Of a stretch of DNA of 64,000 bases, positions 52,524-64,000 are shown piece by piece (position 1 is the first letter of the stretch; each line of letters opens with the position of its first letter). The notes under the pieces were generated by a model. The model saw only the letters and a list, made by a program, of their open reading frames with translations. It was not told where the DNA came from and did not search any database. Source of the DNA: Dipetalonema caudispina (lineage: Eukaryota > Nematoda > Chromadorea > Rhabditida > Onchocercidae); NCBI GenBank assembly GCA_013365325.1, contig JABVXV010000061.1, forward strand, positions 1-64,000. Direction: 5' to 3'. The translations under genes and the position numbers were made by a program.

Positions 52524-55500
52524 TTAAGCAGCAGATGATGCTAGCATATTTACCGTTTGCTTTCGTTGGATTTGTGGCACAAATACTATCATCAAACCCG
52601 ATATTAAAAGTGCTAAACCACAGAACACAAACGACATATCGTAGGAACCAGTTAAGTCGGCTATTTGTCCTGGAAAACATTTTCATTTAAACGTAATCAT
52701 TGAGGTATATGCACACATCCATTTATTTATATTCCGTCCAATAAATAAATTTCTTTCCCTTATTTTTTTAATCAGGTGTATTTTTAATTTCATATTTTGT
52801 ATCATGTGATAAAGACGGTGCAAGAAGGTCATTTTACGAATCATTTTATTGTTGTGACATAATACTGTGAATACGATGAATAGTGATTAGAAAGTTGCAA
52901 TTTGTTCAAAATTCATCTAAGATTTTAATCATCTCATTTTTCTCGCTAAAATTCTTTCGCTGAGTGACATTCATGCCGATATTTGACAGAAAAGAATGGC
53001 ATGGAAGGTATAATTTTGGATAGGATAAGAAGCATAAAAAGTTGCAATTTTTTTGTTTTTAAATTCTTACCAGATATAGGAGGTCCTATAACAGTACCGA
53101 CACCTTGGAAGAGTAAAATTAAACCAAATGCATTGGTCAATTTCTCAATACCAATTAAGTCGACAAGCAATACTGATGTAAGGCATACGTAGGATGATAA
53201 CATTAATCCAAATAAACCGGAATAAATCTGCAGATGAGGAATATGTTTCGATGAATGAATTACAAAAGAATTACAATTAAACTAAATTCTAATTCTCTCC
53301 TTTAATTCGATGGTAATTATCATTATAGCTATTACGAATAATACCGTAGATCTGAAGAGAACAAAAGTTCAAATATTTCTTTGCATTTCTTATGGAAGTG
53401 AAACAGGCACTTAGTTATTTCATGTTAGTTAATACCATGTTAGAACTGAATTTCTCCGGTTCGAATTACCAATAATTAGCTGTTTCATAAGGTTATTCTA
53501 TCATTGATCAGTAGGATTCCTTTTCGGCATATAGTCATTTTGTTCTTTGCGGAAAATTTTTGTAATGAATGGATGAGTTGATAATGGCTTTTCGAATAAT
53601 GTATGCTTTCGAACTTACAGTTAAAGTTATGTAGCTATCGCAAAAGAGTACGGCGGCTGTTAACAAGCCGCATATACTCAATGACGATATGTAGGTCCAT
53701 AACCTGTTTCGTGCGGTATTTTTCCCATATTTGCATGGCAATTTACGATCAGATATTAATCCAACTAAAATTCGTCCAACCGTATTCATAACACCTGAAA
53801 GAGCGAAAAATTTAAAAAATTTGGAATTTAATGCAAAATACAACAGTTTTGAAAGGAAATCCTATTCCTTTCTGTTCCATATCATACTGTTTCTCTTCTA
53901 TTTCTCATCCCATCTAAGTTATTTTAATAAAAATCCACAGCTTCTGTTTTTATATGATTACCTGGAATTTAATGAGTTAAATTTAATTGTAACAAGAAAT
54001 GACTGAGACTACACGAAAAATTCACCTTTTTCTCTCTCCCACTTGAATTTATGTTAGGAATTTAATCAAACTAATAATTTTTTACCAATGATCAATAGTG
54101 TGTAATAAAGATTAATTTAAATTTCTGACCTTGTACCAATCCGGCATTTCATAAACTCATTAATCAAAGATTTAATTGAAATACAGGTCCAAACTTTTCG
54201 TAGAGAAGTTGGGTGAAAACGTGCACTTACCAAATGCACTAATAACGCTTGCTGATTGTGCAGAGGTTAAACCAAGATTAGTTGCATGTGAGGGTAAGAA
54301 AACAAGTGGCGAATTAAATGCAATACTTGTTAACAAATTTGAAATTGCGTAGAGTAAAAATATTGGATTGGTAAGTAACGAGATATCCGTCATTTTCTCC
54401 ACTGTCCTAAAAATGATAAAAATGTAGTATAAGTGATGCCCTCGATATCTTTACTCGTTACATTGGTATCTGTACTTACCTATTTGTTCCTAAAGTATTT
54501 GTAGCATAGTCAAATGTTTTGCGAGTGATCCTTAATCAATCAAATCACGATTTAATCATAAGATCAAAATAATTCTTTCGTCACTCAAATTCAGTCCTCG
54601 GAAAAGGATTTAAATTGCGAAGATATTCCAGAACTAGTAAATGATATAGTTGCAATTTAGACTCCATCAAAACAATATAGGTTAGATAAGAGAGACTTAG
54701 AAGTTTCTAATTGCAAGATTTCCAGAAGTATCCTCGATAACTTGTGTATCCATCCGTCATACACTTAATAGAGAAGAAAAGAAAACTAAACCAGCTGAAT
54801 ACTACAGTGTAAATGTCGATTGGTCTTATCAATGTCTTATCATTGGTCAATTCATTTTTTCCTTGTAATCCTTCTTAACCTGATATAGTACTAGAAAGTC
54901 ATATTAGTTTTACTAATAATTATTAGCAGTTTTACGTGAAGCTCTCCCATGCTTTTATGTTACTTCTCTTACGTCACGAACCAACGTTTTAAACAAAAAA
55001 TGAAATAACCACAATTTGAAGCAAACCTCAAAATTCCCCTTGTTTTGTTAACTTTTTCCTCTTCTTCCCGACTCACCACCATCTTTTCCAAACTTTTCAA
55101 CTTATCATCCTTGATATTGTGCGATGAAAGCGATCGGTGCCGTTCAACTTGTGGTAATTCGCTCATTGAACCTGTGTAGAACACGTCCTGAATAAAAAAT
55201 GGATAGTATGGTAGTAATTAACCTGAATCACTTTGTTATTGTTGTATGTAACAAATGAAAACTATAATTTCTCGTTGATACTAGGGAAAACATTTCTTAA
55301 CTATCATACTTACGTTCCTTTAATAATAGCAAGTGTTGGAACAATTAGGGCATATAATGACATGTGGAAATTTTAAATACAATTAATGTGATACAAAATA
55401 AAGAAAAAAAAATGAAATAGTAGGGCACTTTAACACTGATAAATCCCGTTGATTCTGAAATCTCTTGACTTTCTCGATGTGGAATATCTTTCGTCAACGA

Positions 55501-57807
55501 TTCTGATCGTTCCAGTTTCCCATTCTTTTCCACGATATCAATAATATTTTGTTGATTATGCGAATCAAGCAATACAGTTGATAATGACGCGTTTTCTTGA
55601 TCCTATTTATGACATAATATTACACCATCATAATGGTCATCAAAGGTATTTTAAATAACACTTAGTAATATAAACAGAAAGAAAGATCAATCGATTTGAT
55701 TTGTTATTTAGAAGCATTTCATAAACATTTCCAAAATGTTTGGTATATTAATACAACAATTTGTTATAGTAAAATAAGAAAATATAGTGAAAGTAAAGTG
55801 CTGTTGCACCATTTTTATGGATCCATTTTTTTCATCTCCTTTGAGGTTATTCTTCTTTTTCCTTTCATTTTCTACAGCAACAAATGTCAACGGTCGAAAA
55901 GTGGCACCGCATAAGGAACACATTAATACAATTACTGAAAAATTTGTCAATATCATTTTTAAATAAAAGAAGTGTCAAAGGCAATCAGTAACAGCGAAGA
56001 AAAGAAAACAAATGTACTTTTTTGAATGAATGACCCGAAATTATTGAAAGTAAACCATAGCGTACCTGCATAGACAGCGAAAACTGTTCTCCAGGAAGCC
56101 TTGATGAGTACCTCATTGATTGGCGCGAACAGGACGGTACCAACACCGGCACCACATACTGCTATTCCGGTAGCCATAGCTCTAGAAAACAAAAAAAGGG
56201 GATCGATTAGCTGAATAATTCCATTTTTAGATCATGATGTAGAATAATGCGAAAAAGTGAATGATATATGTCAATTATTCATTGAATGATTGAATAATTT
56301 ATTTGCCTGATTATATTTACTTATTAATTAACGAAATATTTATTGATCAACCAATTCTTTCTTGATTTATTTGCAAAGAATGAAATGAGTAAGCTTCTTT
56401 TTTCTAATAACATATTAAAAATTTGCCAAAATGATGTAACTGATACAATTTCAAATGAAGTAAAAGAACCTTTTCTTTTCAAAATACATAGTAACAATGA
56501 CAATAGCCGGACAATACATCAAACCGAAACCCATACCCATCACACAACCAACCGAACCCATCAGATATTCTACTGAAGTTGCAGAATATGATGCAGCACA
56601 ACTGAAATGATATTTATTTACCTTGAAAATTATTCCACCTTAAATAATTCGTTTCCAAAGATTATATACAGTAGGATAAGATAGAATAAAATCAATTTCT
56701 ATCTTAAGGATGGAAGATGAAATACCTTCAAATTTTTGTGACAGTCTTTGAATTTTTTTAAAATGAAAGAACAGAAAATTGTTACGAGCGATGATGTCAC
56801 TATGGAAATTATTGCATTATTAACAGTAGCATAAATAAAGTTCTTTAGTATTCCCAGAAGATAATTAGCACCGTAAAGATATACCTGGCGTCGGACAAGT
56901 AACGGGATAAATTAATTACTATATGTACAGTGATTGTCTTAATTAAGGCCTGACAATTAAGGCTCAACTTGACAGATGAACAGAAGGAAGAGAAGTGAAA
57001 AGCATAATTATCTCTTATCTTATTTTTCGACCAGAAGTTCAATCCTCTCTACTTTGTTATCTAATACATATCTTCTATGAAAAGAAGATAAATCAACAAA
57101 AGAATAATTTGTCAAATTTGACTGTCAAAAGAATACCCTGTAGCTGCGATCAGTGATCCTAGAATTGTTGTCACGCGACATCCAAACTTATTTGTTATTG
57201 CACTTGCTATAGGTCCCATTCCAAGGGTCAAACCGGTTAATAATGAAATTATCACCGATGCCTTGGCATTGCTCACACCAAATTCCTGAAAGAATTTTAT
57301 TTCCTGAAAGTTATTTTAGATAGAAAGAGGTTCAGAATCAGCCAGTATCCATTTAAAAATCAAATAAAGAGTTTCCCTTCCTGAAATCATAGAAAGTAGA
57401 AAAGTACAATTGGTCATGAATCTTGTCGTTATCAGCAATTATTTGTATTTTAAAAGTTTCGACTTACAAAATTCGAAATTAAACCTTCATGATAATTTCG
57501 AGAAGAATGCCAAATGAATAAACGATGCCGTCGGCGAAAACATGGATGAAAAATGAGCCAACGACAACGATCCATCCCCAGCCACCATCAACCACAGGTA
57601 TATATTGCACATCACCTTTAATACTTTCTTTTTCTCTCCTGCTTTTCTTCATTAAGGCACTCTGAAATGTGAATTTCTTCAAAAACCTTCGAAATTCCAT
57701 GTGAAAATTTGTCGAATTACACCGATGGCATCATAAATTACCTTATTTTTTTTATCATAACCAATTAGTCTTCCATCATTTTCCACCTTTTCCGCCTCTG
57801 ACATCAT
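52524..57807 (-). CDS. SLC16-family monocarboxylate transporter-like protein (major facilitator superfamily), 12 exons
   Basis: Exons in transcription order: 57807-57742, 57661-57485, 57285-57137, 56601-56470, 56181-56066, 55934-55876, 55602-55429, 55187-55027, 54406-54231, 53794-53619, 53227-53071, 52669-52524; about 562 residues. Proton-linked carriers of this family move lactate, pyruvate or related acids across membranes. Both family signatures are seen: DGGWGW at 47-52 in the first membrane segment, and MYFEKKRAMATGIAVCGAG near 169-187. About 12 hydrophobic segments are expected. Exons 7 and 8 encode the long hydrophilic loop between segments 6 and 7 (DQENASLSTV and onward, and DVFYTGSMSELPQ and onward). 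Exon 10 carries NTVGRILVGLISDR, where an Arg sits in a membrane segment as in other MCTs. Substrate unknown. All phases close; the left edge of exon 7 may be 55429 or 55435. Confidence 0.93.
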
Positions 57808-60320
57808 CCGTTCATCACCGCGATCTTTTTAAAATTAACTCGTAATCTTAGTGAGAAATTAAAATTAAATTGTTAAATAATTCACCCAACCTAAAAGTAA
57901 ACTAGTTGAGGTTTTAATAAATATGAGCTACTCTATGAGAAAAAAATCAATCCAAAGCTAATGCTAAAATATTAAAATCTCAAATGTATGTGACGGATTT
58001 AGCAGCGGATTGAGAATTTCTTTTTAAAGTATAAGTGAAAAAAAAAAATCTATACCTAAAAGTAAGTTAAGATATTATTTTAAGCAAGCACTAATGCAGA
58101 AGAGAAAAAAGAGAAGAAATTTTTTTTATTTGGAATGTTTGGAAGGAAAAGTGGACGATGCAAATCAAAGGAATAAATAACAGACTTCCCTGTTACCTTT
58201 TTTACCAACCATTTCGTTTTTGTTTTATGTATCATTTGCGACCTTTTGATTGGTAATAGTACACTCATAACTGATAGAATAAAATTATCACAAATGCTAA
58301 TTATATGATGAAAATACTAAGCAAAATTTGAAAGTTTAAACAATTTTTAAAAAAAAGTACATAGTTAATGCAATATATGTTAGCTTAGCTAAAAACTGTA
58401 GCATCGAAAGATTACTAAAATATTTTTGAAAATTTTCCAGCTACTATTGTCAGTTTATGAAACCGAAAACAGTTTACCAAAAAAAGTACGAAACATGAAA
58501 GTGTCAGAGAGAAGGTAAGAGTAATTTTTTTTCTCGTTTTGCTTTTTTCCCTTATGATACTGAAAATTACTTCTCCTTTTTTGATTTTTCTTTTCCATGC
58601 ATTGAGATATTCTAATAAGTGCAAAGATCAATAATACAATCAAATTTTGGAAGTTGAAATTGATGAAAAAATTGGAAATTTGAGAAATAAATGAAATTTT
58701 TTTGTCAACAAAAATTAGACATTAACTAATTTAGCAAGTACATTGATAAATTCTAAATGAATGACATTCTGTTGCAGTATGCTTTAAGAGTAATATCGAA
58801 GTATCCGAATTCACCCAGACTCCCAATAAAAGATTTTTCATGTGATATATCAAAATTCTGCAATGCTTTTTTATATTTGCCCATTTTTGTTCAGATTGTT
58901 CGGATAAAAGAATGAATTTGCAAGTAAAAATAAAATTAAAATTGCATACGGAAAAATGAGTAGAGCAAAATAACAACAATAAGACATTCATTATACGACC
59001 AATAAAATACCTCTTTAATGCTATACTGCACCCAAAGTTATCTCAAGGATTCGATAATATGATATTAAACCAAGAAGGGATTACTGTGACATTGATTATT
59101 TCAACTGTTATTGAGTATAACCAGAACGGTTTAGGAGGAAACGGGGTAAGTTATGAAAGATTTCACAAAAATTAAATGGTAATTAATGCTCCGAAGGGGA
59201 CTTCTGGTACTGTGAAAGAGATAAAATAACAAGAATTAGATGAAATTGGAAATGGAAAAATGATTCGTTTGGGAATTATGCGACAAAAATTTGCTGTTTA
59301 TGTTGCGAAATGGTCGAAATATGAATGTATAAAAAGTAAACTGAAAGAAATTGGGGGAATAAATTGATCGATGACAGCAAAGATGAAAACGGAACTAATT
59401 TTTTTAAAAAGAAAAGTAAAGGAAAAATTAATTGGAAGAAATAGAAAATAAGCAATTTCTACAATTATTACCCAATATGCCAACCAATTACCTGACGAAA
59501 GTCGAATTAAAATTCTATACTTTGCAAGATGAGGATGAGACTAAGTTAGGATATAAATTCGACAATAAAAAAAAAAGAAAAACAGCTAATTTGTACTTAA
59601 AATAGCAGAAATGGAAGAAAGAAGGAAATCAAATTGAAAATCCAGCAATTTCACAAACTGTTCAATTCTAAATTTTGCAGCTTTTTTTTTCGGTTACGAA
59701 TGAGTATGAATCAATCATGTTAACAGGAACAATTCCGGAATACCGAATCGCGCATAATCCATTCCCGGCAAAACGTCCTTTCATTTTGAAGGAGAGAAAA
59801 TATAAGAAGAAAGGGATGAAAAGGATTGTTTACCATAAATACATGTCAGTATATAATGATATAATGAATGATGTTGAATAGATAAATAATAAACAAATGT
59901 TATAACAGAGTGACATTTAAATGAGATGAGTTTATGAGAAAAGGAAGTGATAGAAAAGAAGACAATTAACAGTTTCGTTAAATCAAACAAAAAATGAAAA
60001 TTAAAGGTGAAAAAGGGAATTATGCCTAATATGAAACGATTTTGAAAAGTTGATGATGAAGTTTTAGAGTTTTAAATCTTCCGAATTTTAATTTATTCAT
60101 CATAAAATAACAACCGATCACATAGCACATTAAAAATGAAGCAGAGAAAGAGATATACAATATATACATGTGTTGGTAATGAAGAGATGCAGCGAGAAAA
60201 GTGAGACAAAAGAAAGGATAGAAGCAAGTGAGAAATGAATTTGAAACAATGATGAAAAGGATAAGGGAACGCTATCAGTTAGAATCATTTGTCGCACAAT
60301 TATAAATATTGCATCACCAT

Positions 60321-60369
60321 TATCATCATCATCATCATCATCATCGTCATCATCATCATCATCATCATC
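60321..60369. repeat. TCA trinucleotide microsatellite
   Basis: About 16 TCA units with a CGT interruption. It produces spurious poly-Asp, poly-Ile and poly-Met ORFs. Confidence 0.95.
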
Positions 60370-63300
60370 GTCCAACCTATAACCATTACGCGGAATGATT
60401 GTCCGACTTGGGATGGATCTGTCGTAGGAGCGAATATTCCCTCCCTTCTCTCATATCTCAGAGAATGTAACCGTCTGACAAAATTAATCAATTCGGAATA
60501 ATGTTATCAATGAGAAGACAAATTAATTGAAAGGAAATAAGCCAGCGGAGAATTGTAATATCAGTAAACTCTCTGCGGAATCTTCCCGTTCTGTTCCAGT
60601 TTACGGACATCATCATGATAATAACCGTGTATACGTACACCTCCCCCTAAATACTCTGGAATTAGCATTTCCGGAATTGTTCCTAGCTATTTCTGTGATT
60701 TCGTCATTACACCGTGGTTCTCTAACAGTCTGCTCTTCCCTCAGTGCTATTTCTCCGTCTCTGCATATCTCGCTGTCCGTTTTGTGAGTGTCTAGCAATT
60801 ATCGAGGGTCTTGCATATGAGATGCAGAGATGCAGGAATTACTGCTCATTTTCGGAAAGATGGATGCAAGTCTCTCCGGATGGATTCATGTGCACGATAT
60901 TCTTGAACATCCAAACAGCAACCATACCTTACTTACATAAGCGGGAATTCCGTAGTTGTGTTCACATATGGCTTTTTTCCTGTGAAATTCCGAAATTAAT
61001 CATGATCCATATTTTTGGGAAAAAATTGGCCAATTTTCCTTTTCCATCAGAAGATTCATCTCCAGCAACTTTCACCTCAGCCCTTTTCACATTCTTCATT
61101 ACTCAGAAACCAAAGATTTGATAACCAAATGGCTCTGTAATCTTAGAGAGTAAACACGGTTTTCCGGATGAATTGGAGCGATTTCGCTAAATTAACTTTG
61201 ATATATTTGCCAGTTAAATAAGCGTTTCAATATTTTAACAGTTAGAAACAAATGGAAGATAAAATATTGTCTGTTTTGTGTTAAATGGTTTTACAATACA
61301 TCAGTGGAAAGCTGAATGTGTGGATCAGCAACGTACGATTGGTCTAATACCGGAAACGTGATAATTAAGTTTCGGAACCGGCGATGTCATTCGAAAGAGT
61401 CTTCTGATGACAACTTGAAGCAGTAAAAATGAGCTTTGTCAGCCCAAAGATTGTCAAATTTTCGGGAAAAGAGATTTATATTCAAAATAATCATTGATAT
61501 GACGAAATATGCCAATTAAGCTAGACGAGTCTTAGCTAAAAAATCAAATGTTTAATATAAGATGATAAAATAGTTTAAAGTCTTGATACAGGCAGGCAAT
61601 CGTCTTAGATGGTTAGATCGTAAGTAGTAAGATAGTTTTGGTTGCATAAGATGAAAATAATGGCATTATATATGCCAACAATCTTATCTATAATTTCAAC
61701 AAATGTTTATAGAACTAATGTGTTTAATACTCTACAATTTAATAGACAATAATTTGTTTTAAAGAGCCTATAAGAAAATGGAAATTGTGCAAATTTTGAG
61801 AGAACGAAAGAACAGTTATTTATTGATAAGATAATAATAAAGTACTGCAAAATGTGGTATATATAAGAAGCATGCGACTCTTTACTACACGTATGAATAC
61901 GCAAAAGGTAAGAGATTTAGTATAGATGAGAAGAGAGGGAATAAAGTTTTGAATGTCTACACAGTCCGGTATTTTCAATTCGGTATGATGTTTCCAAGCG
62001 TGTACAAAATGATTATAGCTCTCTGTGTTAGCATAATCATTTATCAAAATACAATATCGAATTTCGAGATTTCTTTTTCTTACGTTTTATTGGGAAACTT
62101 TTTCGACTAAGAAATTTTTAATTGGATAAAACTGAAATTTCCTTCTTAATCGAAACTGCTATTACTCGTGCATTCCGCGGTATCCGTGTTTAATGCAAAG
62201 TTGATTGTCGTAATATTAGGATGATTACATTTTCTTTTCCATTTTCCCTCCTTTATTCAAATTTTGCCGATCGTACCGAAGAAGTAACTAACGTCTTTGC
62301 AACTTACCGGTGCATATCAGTAAGTAAAATCTTCGAGAATGCTTCGTGTATTATTTGGTGTTAGTTGCAAAATATTGCATATGCCATGAAATTTTTCAGT
62401 TTAAAACTGATTTATATCTATCCTGAAAAATGTATAAGTTTTCTGTTTCTGTTAGTGGTAATTTCGAGAGCAAGCAATGAGAAATGGTAGGAAAAAAATG
62501 AGGATATTTCAAATTCTCTAATTTTGATGCCGTCTTAAAATCTTTTTTGGCAGTTAAAGTATTTTCGCATTAGTAGTTATTAAGAAAGAAAAACAAATAT
62601 AAAAAATGAATGCAAATAAACCAATACAATTTCTTTTCACGACTGTTGGAATTTTTAATTTTAGACGGCAAATTTGCGACAATTCTATTCTTTTTCAAGA
62701 TGTTTATTTATTATGGGAATTGTAGAAATTGAGTTTAAACTCATTAAATAACTATTTCTGTAAACCTTTAACCCTTTTGTCAGTTCGGTCGTAATTTTAA
62801 AGTATTTTATGTCCAGTGTAAACTGCTTCCTGGATATTTGAAATTTTGCATATATACTTGCTGATCCATCTTTGGTTTGTGGGACAGAAAATAGCAAATT
62901 TCGAATTTCTTCTTCTCTTGAACAATATGATTGGTTTCGATTTGGTGACAAAATGGTAACAGCGGCTGTACTATAAATTGCATTTTTCTGCTTGAATACA
63001 TTTTTATTCTCTTTTACTTGAAATTTGATTGAAAACTTTACTATGTCTTCTCAAATAAGAATGGAAATAGACTGGTCTCAAATGGTACCAAACATCTTCC
63101 TCAAAGTTTCCAGAGTAGTCGATTAATAACACCAAACTATTTGCTTCACCGAGGCATACGTACGACAACTTCACTTTTCAGACGACTTTGTGGAAAACAC
63201 TTTTACGATCAGACATCATGGAATCCGATGATCTCCAACCCTTCAGTCTTTTCTACATTATATTGCGAACGTTATTGTAAATTGTCTTTAAAAAAAACAA

Positions 63301-63542
63301 AACTGATCAGATAATATGAACTATTAAATAAATTAAAAATAAATTCGCAGAGGGTAAAAAAGATTCAGAGCTGAATGGATAAAACTTTAACGTTATTGAA
63401 TGGTTACTTTAATTTTTCTCTTGCCAAATATTTCATTATGATCGGATCAGTCTATGTGTGATATTTATTCCTATCCTCTGATAGGACTTGGGAAAGTGAT
63501 ATATTATTGTAGTCGTACTTTTTCTCTTCTTTCCTAATCATG

Positions 63543-63770
63543 TTATTCACTTGTAATTATAGGTTTAGATATTCCCTTGTGATGACAATTTTAATTATTT
63601 ACTTGCAATTAGAGATTTATCTATTCCCCTGTGATCATATTTTTAATTATCCTGTTGTAATTGCTTTATTTATCTTCTTGTAATCATCGTTTTATTTATT
63701 CTTTTGTAATGATTGTTTTAATTATTCATTTCTGATGATAGTTTTGTCTTATTCCCTTGCGACCATTGAA
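63543..63770 (+). repeat. Degenerate 26-bp minisatellite, about 9 units
   Basis: Units of 25-27 bases share the pattern TTATTCnnTTGTAATnAT followed by a T-rich end (TTTTAA or TTTATT). At least nine consecutive units can be read, each diverged by several bases. No ORF follows the repeat. Confidence 0.85.
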
Positions 63771-64000
63771 ACAAGGGAATTTTACTTCAGAAAGATAAGT
63801 TTAGTGATAATCATACTGTATGAATTGAAATCCCACAATAACTTAAAATATCGTATTATTTTTTGAAGAAATTTTTCCTATTCCTTTGTATTTTGCATGT
63901 TTATTTCGATTTAGCAAAGATTTTCCACAAAATTTTCTGGAAACAAAATTTATTTTAACGGAATTATGTGGACAAGTTTATAGTATAGCAAAAAACTTGA

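Larger units (their letters stand above)
57808..64000. other. Gene-poor flank, right end of window
   Basis: Upstream of the transporter. No gene could be supported. Contains the TCA repeat at 60321-60369 and the minisatellite at 63543-63770. A somewhat GC-richer stretch, 60540-61120, has open frames (plus 60744-61121, no ATG at its start) with no recognisable protein; it could be regulatory or an untranslated exon of a gene beyond the window. Confidence 0.5.

Noticed and set aside
60130..60501. Poly-Asp, poly-Met and poly-Ile ORFs
   Set aside because: Produced by the TCA repeat; no coding context.

Overview
The window is AT-rich eukaryotic nuclear DNA from a parasitic nematode, probably clade III / filarial-like. 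The evidence is dense GT-AG introns of about 40 bp to several hundred bp, TTTCAG-type acceptors, a spliced-leader-like acceptor right before an ATG, a DUF1057 alpha/beta hydrolase (a family I know from nematodes) and a LAMMER kinase resembling worm MADD-3. The species cannot be fixed from the sequence alone.

Layout on the left half (plus strand): a complete 18-exon cytosolic alpha-mannosidase (MAN2C1 type, 1751-8768); an endogenous fragment of a circular single-stranded DNA virus (Circoviridae-like Rep, 10879-11797) in otherwise host DNA; a Ser/Thr-rich membrane-anchored gene whose reading frame is repeatedly broken (15540-18600); and a 7-exon DUF1057 hydrolase (22674-25099).

Layout on the right half (minus strand): proteasome subunit beta-2 (6 exons, 32131 down to 29799); a LAMMER/CLK protein kinase (11 exons, 50220 down to 34714, with a 5.4 kb first intron); and an SLC16-type monocarboxylate transporter (12 exons, 57807 down to 52524). 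The last 6 kb hold only simple repeats and a degenerate 26-bp minisatellite. No tRNA, rRNA, CRISPR or bacterial (Wolbachia-like) segment was recognised.

The host genes are unrelated housekeeping or regulatory genes and do not form an obvious pathway or operon. The most unusual object is the viral Rep relic. It has an uninterrupted helicase-bearing frame and an internal exact 62-bp duplication that replaces the sequence upstream of the first rolling-circle motif. It lies in a locally duplicated stretch. Exon coordinates were worked out by hand from splice signals, reading phase and family similarity; the phases close for the five complete host genes.
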